Shown piece after piece: positions 15,951 to 22,363 of a stretch of DNA of 37,656 nt; position 1 is the first letter of the stretch, and every line of letters starts with the position of its first letter. The position numbers were made by a program, and so were the translations under genes. Origin of the DNA: an uncultured Prevotellaceae bacterium (GTDB lineage Bacteria > Bacteroidota > Bacteroidia > Bacteroidales > Muribaculaceae); NCBI GenBank assembly GCA_900317835.1, contig ONIL01000027.1, forward strand, positions 1 through 37,656, read 5' to 3'. The notes under the pieces were generated by a model that searched no databases, was not told the DNA's origin, and saw nothing but the letters and a program-made list of their open reading frames with translations.

Positions 15951-16796
15951 ATGATTTTCGACAGAAACGAACAGAAATCGGTAGTGGCACTCTTGGGTGC
16001 CGGTAGTATGGGAACCGCCATCGTGCGCCGCATTGCAGCAGGCAAGAAGATTCTGCTGGGTGACATCAGCGAGAAGGCGTTGGAGCGTGTCGGTGATGAC
16101 CTGCGCCGCAGTGGCTATGACGTGGAAACGATGGTAGTGAACGCCCTGCAGCAGGACAGCGTGGAGGCATTTGCACAAAAGGCTGCCGAGATGGGACCAG
16201 TAATGTATTTCATCGATACTGCAGGCGCATCGCCCAACCAAGCCAATCCCGAGCACATTGTTGACCTTGATATGGTGGGTACGGGCTATGCCGTAGATGC
16301 CTTTGGCGAAGTGATGGCCGAGGGTGGTGCAGGGCTTCTCATCAGCAGTCAGGCTGCCTACATGTATCCCATCCCCAACGACATCGAGCTGCAGTTGGTG
16401 AACACGCCGACCGCAGGGCTCAAGGACGTGCCTTTCATCCAAGAGGTGGCCATGCAGAATTCTGGCTTTGCCTACATGATTGCCAAGCGCATGAACCACC
16501 TGCAGGCCCAGCGTGCCGCAGCCACCAGCTGGCGCAAGCGCCGTGCCCGCATCAACACCATCTCGCCGGGCGTTATCGTTACCCCGTTGGCCTACGATGA
16601 GTTTAATGCCAATGGTGAGGGTTACCAGCGCATGATTGATGCCTCAGCCGCCCAGCGCACGGGTACGAGTGACGAGATCGCTGAGGCCGCCGCATTCCTC
16701 CTCGGCGAACACGCACGCTTCATCACCGGCACCGACCTGCTCATCGACGGCGGCGTCATTGCTGCCATCCGCACAGGCGAATATCAATTAGGATAA
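15951..16796 (+). CDS. Short-chain dehydrogenase/reductase (SDR) 1
   Basis: The 281-residue protein has a Rossmann fold with N-terminal nucleotide loop GAGSMG (residues 16-21), a variant of the SDR TGxxxGxG motif. It also has acidic GDIS after beta-2, catalytic Ser in ISSQAA, Tyr175 and Lys179 in YMIAK, NTISPGVIVTPL and the C-terminal FITGTDLLIDGG. So it should be an active NAD(P)-dependent oxidoreductase. It has a long insertion after the catalytic Ser (MYPIPNDIELQLVNTPTAGL). The SDR at 18278 is a clear paralogue sharing the loop, the insertion and the end, so the operon carries a duplicated dehydrogenase. Spacing to neighbours is 20 and 12 nt. Substrate unknown. Confidence 0.88.
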   Translation: MIFDRNEQKSVVALLGAGSMGTAIVRRIAAGKKILLGDISEKALERVGDDLRRSGYDVETMVVNALQQDSVEAFAQKAAEMGPVMYFIDTAGASPNQANPEHIVDLDMVGTGYAVDAFGEVMAEGGAGLLISSQAAYMYPIPNDIELQLVNTPTAGLKDVPFIQEVAMQNSGFAYMIAKRMNHLQAQRAAATSWRKRRARINTISPGVIVTPLAYDEFNANGEGYQRMIDASAAQRTGTSDEIAEAAAFLLGEHARFITGTDLLIDGGVIAAIRTGEYQLG

Positions 16797-16808
16797 CAAG
16801 CAACAATT

Positions 16809-17414
16809 ATGAAATTCAAGAATATCTTTACAATCGCTATGGCGCTGCTCGTTTCGACGGCATGCAGCGGCCAGGCAAAACAAGAACAAGTTATGGAAAC
16901 AACAGGTAAAGCATTGGTAGTGTTTTTCTCGCATGCGGGAGACAACTACTCAGTAGGTAACATCGAGGTAGGTAACACCAAGATTGTAGCCGATTACATC
17001 AGTGAAATCATGGGTGCCGACCAGTTTGAGATCGTGACGCACAAGTATGATGGCATGGCCTACACGCCGCTGATCAACCTTGCCCAGGAAGAGGCAAATA
17101 ACGGTGAACTCCCTGGATATGAGGGCGACGTGGACCTGAGCGGCTACGACACCGTGTTCATTGGTGGTCCCGTGTGGTGGGGTACCTATCCCCAGGTAAT
17201 GTTCACCTTCTTCAAGAAGCACGGTAGCGACCTGCAGGGCAAGACGGTCATCCCCTTCACCACCCACGAGGGCAGCGGTCTGGCCAACTGCGTGGAGGAC
17301 GTGAAAGCGGCTTTTCCGGGTGCCAACGTCACCAAGGGCTTCAGTATATATGGCCACGAGGTGCGCTCTGGCAAGGCCAAGGTCAAGAAGTGGCTCAAGG
17401 GCTTAGGCTATTAA
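16809..17414 (+). CDS. Flavodoxin-like lipoprotein
   Basis: The 201-residue protein has a type II signal peptide with STAC (Cys19), then a flavodoxin fold. The FMN phosphate loop region is VVFFSHAGDNYSVGNIEVGNTK (about residues 37-58), and the isoalloxazine-binding region is GGPVWWGTYPQVMFTFF (about 119-135). The Bacteroidetes flavodoxin_4 family often reads like this. The lipid anchor is notable, because flavodoxins are normally cytoplasmic; here the FMN protein would face the periplasm. In the operon it lies between the first SDR and the aldo-keto reductase (12 and 13 nt spacing), suggesting an electron-transfer or quinone-reductase-like role. Family call firm, role inferred. Confidence 0.82.
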   Translation: MKFKNIFTIAMALLVSTACSGQAKQEQVMETTGKALVVFFSHAGDNYSVGNIEVGNTKIVADYISEIMGADQFEIVTHKYDGMAYTPLINLAQEEANNGELPGYEGDVDLSGYDTVFIGGPVWWGTYPQVMFTFFKKHGSDLQGKTVIPFTTHEGSGLANCVEDVKAAFPGANVTKGFSIYGHEVRSGKAKVKKWLKGLGY

Positions 17415-17427
17415 TAACTAACGACTC

Positions 17428-18273
17428 ATGGACTACATTAAATTAAGTAACGGCGTTGAGATGCCGACTCTGGGCTACGGCGTTTTTCTGGTGAGCCCTG
17501 ACGAGTGTGAACGTTGTGTTAGCGATGCGCTGAGCGTGGGCTACCGCCTGATTGACACGGCACAGGCTTACCAAAACGAGGAGGGCGTGGGCAATGCCTG
17601 GAGCAAGAGCGGCATCAAGCGCGAGGACCTGTTTCTGGTGACCAAAGTGTGGATAAGCAATGCGGGCGAAGAGAATGCCGCAAAAAGCATCGACGAAAGC
17701 CTGCGCAAATTGCAGACCGAGTATATTGACCTGTTGCTCATCCACCAGGCTTATGGTGACGTGTTCGGCTCCTGGCGTGCGATGGAAAAGGCTTATCGTG
17801 CCGGGAAGGTTCGCGCCATCGGCGTGAGCAACTTCCAGGCTGGCCGCTTCTTTGACTTTGCCCACTACGTGGATGTGAAGCCGATGGTCAACCAGCTGCA
17901 GTGCAACACGCACATCCAACAGACGGGTATCGAGCCGATACTTGATGAATTCGGAACGAAGATGATGGCGTGGGGGCCGCTGGGCGGACAGGGTGTCGAT
18001 GGCATCGTGAAGAGCGAGGATCTGGCCGCTATTGGTGCCAAATACAATAAGAGCGCCGCTCAAGTGGCCCTTCGTTGGCTCACGCAGCGCGGTATCGTAG
18101 CCATCCCCAAGTCGAGCCACAAGGAGCGCATGGCCCAGAACTTTGACGTCTTCGACTTCGCGCTCAGCGCCGACGAGATGGCCCAGATTGCAACGCTGAA
18201 CCAGCACGATACAGGCACCATCAACTTTGGCGACCCGCAGTTTGTGAAGTACTTGATTGAGAATTACGGATAA
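17428..18273 (+). CDS. Aldo-keto reductase
   Basis: The 281-residue protein matches small bacterial AKRs of the 2,5-diketo-D-gluconate reductase type. The catalytic tetrad is complete: Asp43 (RLIDTAQAY), Tyr48, Lys73 (LVTKVW) and His106 (LLLIHQ). NADPH-binding motifs near the end are IPKSSHKERMAQN. The signatures GVSNF and VNQLQCNTHIQQ are also present. It should be a cytoplasmic NADPH-dependent carbonyl reductase, possibly for aldehydes. It starts 13 nt after the flavodoxin gene and stops 4 nt before the second SDR, so it is co-transcribed. The true substrate cannot be read from sequence. Confidence 0.9.
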   Translation: MDYIKLSNGVEMPTLGYGVFLVSPDECERCVSDALSVGYRLIDTAQAYQNEEGVGNAWSKSGIKREDLFLVTKVWISNAGEENAAKSIDESLRKLQTEYIDLLLIHQAYGDVFGSWRAMEKAYRAGKVRAIGVSNFQAGRFFDFAHYVDVKPMVNQLQCNTHIQQTGIEPILDEFGTKMMAWGPLGGQGVDGIVKSEDLAAIGAKYNKSAAQVALRWLTQRGIVAIPKSSHKERMAQNFDVFDFALSADEMAQIATLNQHDTGTINFGDPQFVKYLIENYG

Positions 18274-18277
18274 GGCC

Positions 18278-19117
18278 ATGGCACGGAAAATGGTATCGGT
18301 TTTGGTGGGTGCGGGCAGCATCGGGCAGGCGATTATCCGGCGGGTGTCGGCTGGTAAGCACGTTGTGCTGGCAGACTATTCCATGGACAACGCACAACGG
18401 GCAGCCTGGACGCTCGAGGATGCGGGTTTTGAGTGCTCGACGATCAGGTGTGACCTTGCCTCTAAGGAGGACATCCTGACGCTGGTGGACTTTGCTACTA
18501 GCAAGGGTGATGTGGTGAAACTGGTGAATGCTGCTGGCGTTTCGCCCTCGCAAGCCCCTGTCGAGGAAATCCTACGGGTGGACCTCTACGGCACAAGCGT
18601 GCTGCTGGAGGAGTTCGGACGCGTGATTGCCGAGGGTGGCTCCGGAGTCATCATTTCTTCGCAGAGCGGTCACCGTCTGCCGGCATTGCCACAGGACCAG
18701 AACGAGGCGCTGGCCACGACACCGGTTGACCGGTTGCTGGACCTGCCATTCCTCAAGGCAATCAACGACACACTGAAGGCTTACCAGTACTCCAAGCGCT
18801 GCAACGTGCTCCGCGTGATGATGGAGGCCACCCGATGGGGCAAGCGTGGTGCCACTGTCAACTCCATCTCGCCCGGTATCATTATCACTCCACTGGCCAA
18901 CGACGAGCTGCATGGCCCACGCAAGGGGGGTTACTTGAGAATGATTCAGGGGATGCCTGCCCGTCGTGCCGGTACCCCTGACGAGGTGGGTGATCTGGTC
19001 GAGTTCCTGATGTCTTCGCGTGGTCGTTTCATCAGCGGTGCTGACCTGCTCATCGACGGTGGCTGCACCGCCAGCTACTGGTATGGCGACCTGCAGTATC
19101 TTAAAGCCACACATTGA
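18278..19117 (+). CDS. Short-chain dehydrogenase/reductase (SDR) 2, paralogue of SDR 1
   Basis: The start at ATG 18278 gives 279 residues. Motifs: VGAGSIG (residues 10-16), ADYS after beta-2, NAAGVSPSQAP, IISSQSG, Tyr169-x3-Lys173 in YQYSK, NSISPGIIITPL and FISGADLLIDGG. It shares the unusual GAGS(M/I)G loop, the long post-serine insertion and NAxGxSPxQA-type segments with SDR 1, so the pair arose by duplication within the locus. An upstream in-frame start (18257) overlaps the AKR stop and is less likely. The next gene's ATG overlaps this stop (TGATG), so the end of the operon is translationally coupled. Confidence 0.88.
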   Translation: MARKMVSVLVGAGSIGQAIIRRVSAGKHVVLADYSMDNAQRAAWTLEDAGFECSTIRCDLASKEDILTLVDFATSKGDVVKLVNAAGVSPSQAPVEEILRVDLYGTSVLLEEFGRVIAEGGSGVIISSQSGHRLPALPQDQNEALATTPVDRLLDLPFLKAINDTLKAYQYSKRCNVLRVMMEATRWGKRGATVNSISPGIIITPLANDELHGPRKGGYLRMIQGMPARRAGTPDEVGDLVEFLMSSRGRFISGADLLIDGGCTASYWYGDLQYLKATH

Positions 19118-19563
19118 TGCGGTGGCTCATTTTCATCTTGGCGGCAGGGCTGGCTCTAATATTATTGGCACAACAGAGAAGTAACGAAAAGACGATGGAC
19201 GACAAAGAACAAATCATTGCGCTTTATCATCAGATGTATCAAGCCATGGTGGAGAAGGATACCGTTACGCTCGACCATCTCCATGCTCCCGAGTTTGTGC
19301 TGGTGCACATGACGGGAATGCGGCAGCCCAAGCAGGCATATATTCAAACGATTGCTGACGGCACGCTGAACTATTATTCGGCAGAGCATGAACAGATGGA
19401 TGTGACTATCGACAACGATCACGCTACGCTGCAAGGTCGCAGCCGTGTTTCGGCAGCGGTCTTCGGCGGTTGCCGCCACACTTGGCCGCTGCAACTCACC
19501 TTCCAATTGGTGAAACGTGACGGCCTATGGCTGTTCATCGAATCAAGGGCATCCACCTATTAA
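19117..19563 (+). CDS. NTF2-like/SnoaL-type small protein with N-terminal membrane anchor
   Basis: From ATG 19117 the protein has 148 residues. The first 20 are hydrophobic (LIFILAAGLALILLAQ) and form a signal anchor or uncleaved signal. The rest resembles the cone-shaped NTF2/SnoaL (DUF4440) fold: EQIIALYHQMYQAMVEKD, LHAPEFVLVHMTGMRQPK, then strands VTIDNDHATLQGRSRV and LTFQLVKRDGLWLFIESRAS. These domains bind or isomerise small ligands, but the role is rarely known. The start codon overlaps the SDR 2 stop, and it is the last gene of the AraC-linked operon. It would face the periplasm, like the flavodoxin lipoprotein. Confidence 0.75.
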   Translation: MRWLIFILAAGLALILLAQQRSNEKTMDDKEQIIALYHQMYQAMVEKDTVTLDHLHAPEFVLVHMTGMRQPKQAYIQTIADGTLNYYSAEHEQMDVTIDNDHATLQGRSRVSAAVFGGCRHTWPLQLTFQLVKRDGLWLFIESRASTY

Positions 19564-19589
19564 CTATTATCAAAAACTTGGGTCTTAAT

Positions 19590-19625
19590 CATTGCAAGGG
19601 GAAGTGCACGCTCTCCCTTGCAATG
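19590..19625 (+). repeat. Hairpin related to the GGGAG/CTCCC intergenic repeat (copy C)
   Basis: CATTGCAAGGG (19590-19600) pairs perfectly with CCCTTGCAATG (19615-19625). The core GGGGAAGTGCACGCTCTCCC resembles the hairpins at 34247-34266 and 36308-36327. It lies just after the AraC-linked operon and may end it, but no T tract follows on either strand. Confidence 0.55.
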
Positions 19626-19713
19626 TGTTGTCTTGGTTCTCTTTATAATTCTCTGATAAATTTTGAGTAGTTGATTTCCAGGTGGGGGATTTGAAAAATA
19701 ATAATCGCGAAAT

Positions 19714-19744
19714 TTTGATATATACAAGAAATTTAGCAATTTTG
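19714..19744 (+). promoter_or_regulatory. Candidate promoter of the hybrid sensor gene
   Basis: TTTG (19714-19717), 19 nt, then CAATTTTG (19737-19744), one mismatch from TAnnTTTG. The leader to ATG 19815 would be about 65 nt. Confidence 0.45.
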
Positions 19745-19814
19745 CAGACTAATTGATTTTTTATGCCCATCGTGCTATATTTTTAATGCAATTTGGGCTA
19801 TTTAGTTGACGAAA

Positions 19815-22007
19815 ATGCGAAAATATTATCATTTTGCTTTTATTATACTGACGATTGTTGGCCTATTGGCTTCGTGCTCGCAGGAGGAGAAGAAATACCG
19901 CATTGGGGTGTCGCAGTGCTCCGACGACATCTGGCGCGACAAGCAGAACTCGGAATTGAAGATTGGCGCCTATTTCCACGATAACGTGGATTTGTGCTTT
20001 GCCGCGGCCTATGACAGCGACGAGCGCCAGATTCAACAGATAGACAGCCTTGTCGGCACGGGCATTGACCTGCTGATTGTGGCTCCCAACCAGGTCTCGA
20101 CAATCTCGCCCGCCATCGACCGTGCCTATGACAAGGGCATCCCGGTGATTGTGTTTGAGCGCAAGACCAACACCAAGAAATACACGGCTTATATGGGTGC
20201 CGACAACTATGAGATGGGACACCTGATGGGCGAATATGTTGCGACAAGACTGGATGAACGAGGCAAAATCATCGAGGTGATGGGCTTGAAGGGGTCTTCG
20301 CCCGCGATTGAGCGCCACAACGGGTTTAGGGAGGCCATTGCCGAGCATCCCGGCATCCAGGTGGTTGCCACCCTGCAGGGCGACTGGACCGAGCCAACGG
20401 CCTATAACACGGTGAAGCAATGGCTTGAGAAGAACAAGGGCGCTGAGAAGATAGACCTGGTATTCGGCATGAATGACCGCACGGCGATGGGCGCCCGCAA
20501 GGCCTTTGATGAGGCTGGTGGCGTGTTGCCGCTGTTCTGCGGCATCGATGGCCTGCCGGGAGAGAACGGAGGCATCCGCCTGGTGCAGGACTCGTTGCTG
20601 GATGCGTCCTACATTTACCCCACCCACGGCGACCAGTTGCTACAATTGGCGGTGGATATCCTTGAGGGGAAACCATACGAAAAGGAGACGAAGCTGATGT
20701 CGGCGCTTGTCACCCAAGAGAATGCCCGCGTGTTGCTGATGGAGAGCGAGGAAATCATGCGCCAGTCGCACAACCTCGAGCAGTTGCACGAAAAGGCCAG
20801 CCAATACCTCGACCAACTGGGCAACCAACGCACGCTCATCTTTGTGGCACTGGCCGCGATACTGCTGTTGCTGGCCCTGCTTGCAGGCATCTACATGTAC
20901 TACCTGCAGCGGGCCCGCATCCAGGACGAGCGCATGCAGATGGAACGCGAGCAACTGGACTTCTACACTCAGGTGAGCCATGAGTTGCGCACGCCGCTGT
21001 CGCTCATCCAAGGTCCCCTGGACCAACTGTTAAGGACCAATGACTTCCGTGGTGCGAGCGATGAGGCGCGTGAACTCTTCAGCATCGTTCGTCGCAATAC
21101 TCATCACCTCACAGGGATAGTCAACAAAATGCTGGATGCCCAAGTGGGCGGAACTGTCACCGATGGCAATGCCCACATAGAGACGCAAAATCTTGCGTCT
21201 CCCGCTCCTGCAGGAGAAATCAAGCCCGATGAGGACGCACCCACAGTGCTTATCGTTGATGACAATGTCGACATCCGCACCTATCTGCGGTCTATCCTTC
21301 AAGGGCAATACCGCGTACTGGAGGCCGAGGACGGCAAACGCGGCCTTGAACTCGCCCGCGAACAGGTGCCCGACCTGATTGTGTCGGACGTAATGATGCC
21401 CGTGATGAACGGTCTGGAGTTCTGCCAACAGGTGAAGAAGGACGGCATCTCCAGTCATATCCCCGTCATCCTGCTCACTGCCAGGGCACTGGAAAAACAT
21501 CAAATCGAAGGCTATGAAAGCGGAGCCGACGCCTATATCACCAAACCTTTCTCTCCGGAACTGCTGCTGGCCCGTATCGATAACCTGCTGCACAGCCGCC
21601 ACCAACTCAAGGACCTGTGGGCCACGAAATCTGTAGCCGAGGCACCCGCTGCATCCGCCGTGCCAGCTGTCGCTACCCCTGCATCCATCGAAGACGCTTT
21701 CATTTCACGCTTTAAAAACTTAGTGGAGAAACGCCTGGCTGACAGCAACTTGAGTGTCGAGGACCTTGCTGCAGGCATGGGGCTGAGCCGCGTGCAGCTT
21801 TACCGCAAGGTCAAGGCCCTGACGGGCAGCACGCCGATTGACCTGCTGCGCAAGGCCAGGCTGGCCCAGGCCCAAAGACTGCTACAAGAGTCAACACTAT
21901 CGGTCAGCGAGATAGCCTACCAGGTAGGCTTCGCCTCACCATCTTACTTCACCAAGTGCTACAAAGACGAGTTCGGCACCGTACCTGGAGAGGCACGCAA
22001 GACATAA
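19815..22007 (+). CDS. Hybrid two-component regulator (fructan-type HTCS) lacking the HATPase domain
   Basis: The start at ATG 19815 gives 730 residues. Order: lipoprotein-like signal (LLASCSQ); periplasmic type I sugar-binding domain (about 25-310; KYRIGVSQCSDD, VIVFERKTNTKKY, FGMNDRTAMGA); transmembrane helix about 338-362; HisKA with His389 (QVSHELRTPLSLIQGPLDQL); then only about 38 residues before a receiver domain (Asp482, Asp483, phospho-acceptor Asp525, YITKPF); a C-terminal AraC-type helix-turn-helix (about 620-728). The N, G1, F and G2 boxes of an HATPase domain are absent. A palindromic repeat (21180-21201) is read in frame as ETQNLAS in that gap. The sensor type and the adjoining susC match the BT1754 fructose sensor family. 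It cannot autophosphorylate by the usual route. Confidence 0.85.
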   Translation: MRKYYHFAFIILTIVGLLASCSQEEKKYRIGVSQCSDDIWRDKQNSELKIGAYFHDNVDLCFAAAYDSDERQIQQIDSLVGTGIDLLIVAPNQVSTISPAIDRAYDKGIPVIVFERKTNTKKYTAYMGADNYEMGHLMGEYVATRLDERGKIIEVMGLKGSSPAIERHNGFREAIAEHPGIQVVATLQGDWTEPTAYNTVKQWLEKNKGAEKIDLVFGMNDRTAMGARKAFDEAGGVLPLFCGIDGLPGENGGIRLVQDSLLDASYIYPTHGDQLLQLAVDILEGKPYEKETKLMSALVTQENARVLLMESEEIMRQSHNLEQLHEKASQYLDQLGNQRTLIFVALAAILLLLALLAGIYMYYLQRARIQDERMQMEREQLDFYTQVSHELRTPLSLIQGPLDQLLRTNDFRGASDEARELFSIVRRNTHHLTGIVNKMLDAQVGGTVTDGNAHIETQNLASPAPAGEIKPDEDAPTVLIVDDNVDIRTYLRSILQGQYRVLEAEDGKRGLELAREQVPDLIVSDVMMPVMNGLEFCQQVKKDGISSHIPVILLTARALEKHQIEGYESGADAYITKPFSPELLLARIDNLLHSRHQLKDLWATKSVAEAPAASAVPAVATPASIEDAFISRFKNLVEKRLADSNLSVEDLAAGMGLSRVQLYRKVKALTGSTPIDLLRKARLAQAQRLLQESTLSVSEIAYQVGFASPSYFTKCYKDEFGTVPGEARKT
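21180..21201 (+). repeat. 22-bp palindromic repeat inside the HTCS gene
   Basis: GAGACGCAA (21180-21188), AATC, then TTGCGTCTC (21193-21201): 9-bp perfect arms. A second palindrome, CTCCTGCAGGAG (21205-21216), follows almost directly. The repeat encodes E-T-Q-N-L-A-S in frame and lies exactly where the ATPase domain is missing. A diverged copy lies at 22133-22154. Confidence 0.75.
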
Positions 22008-22081
22008 TCAGACAACAGGAACAAGGATTTTAAAACAACTGAAGAATCTAAATTCTCTGAAGGCATCCGCCCCCCTGCTTC

Positions 22082-22106
22082 ACGCTAAGGCGCAAAGACG
22101 CTAAGG
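22082..22106 (+). repeat. Short direct repeat ACGCTAAGG
   Basis: ACGCTAAGG occurs at 22082-22090 and 22098-22106, separated by CGCAAAG, a 16-bp period. It is a low-complexity intergenic repeat next to the palindrome at 22133, in the gap between the sensor gene and susC. Confidence 0.6.
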
Positions 22107-22132
22107 ATTTATTATGGGTATCCGCATTGTTG

Positions 22133-22154
22133 GAGACACAAGATATTGCGTCTC
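22133..22154 (+). repeat. Second, diverged copy of the 22-bp palindrome
   Basis: GAGACACAA, GATA, then TTGCGTCTC (22133-22154) differs from the copy at 21180 at three positions. It is intergenic, about 125 nt after the sensor's stop codon. Confidence 0.65.
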
Positions 22155-22206
22155 TACTGAACTGTACACCATTAATAAATGTTTTAGCACATTAACCCCA
22201 AGCAAA

Positions 22207-22244
22207 ACTAGTAAAAATCGTTCATTGACTAACAAAAATGATAC
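22207..22244 (+). promoter_or_regulatory. Candidate HTCS operator: 21-bp-period direct repeat
   Basis: ACTAGTAAAAATCGTTC (22207-22223) and ACTAACAAAAATGATAC (22228-22244) match at 11 of 17 positions, including ACTA and AAAAAT, and start exactly 21 bp apart. The site ends 60 nt before the -7 element of susC. Spacing and form suit the AraC-type helix-turn-helix of the adjacent hybrid sensor. Confidence 0.5.
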
Positions 22245-22304
22245 CTTGAAACATATTTACAAGTACAAGAACGAAAACTGATAGTCCCCTTTATTTTAGA
22301 AGGT

Positions 22305-22312
22305 TAACTTTG
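22305..22312 (+). promoter_or_regulatory. -7 element of the fructan operon
   Basis: TAACTTTG matches TAnnTTTG. No TTTG lies at -33, consistent with activator-dependent transcription. The leader to ATG 22364 would be about 45 nt. Confidence 0.6.
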
Positions 22313-22363
22313 CCAAAAAATGACATAAATCACCATTTTACATTAACTAAAACCAACAGAACA

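Noticed and set aside
17443-18321. Minus-strand 292-codon frame opposite the aldo-keto reductase
   Set aside because: The plus strand encodes a complete AKR with its catalytic tetrad; the antisense product looks compositionally random.
19585-19770. Minus-strand 61-codon frame between the AraC operon and the sensor gene
   Set aside because: It covers the repeat hairpin and the candidate promoter of the sensor gene and has no protein-like features.
22082-22106. Possible CRISPR-like array at the ACGCTAAGG repeats
   Set aside because: There are only two 9-bp units with a 7-bp gap, no spacers of typical length and no cas genes nearby.
22310-22363. Upstream start for the SusC protein
   Set aside because: It begins inside the -7 element region and would put 18 polar residues before a good signal peptide. 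ATG 22364 fits better.
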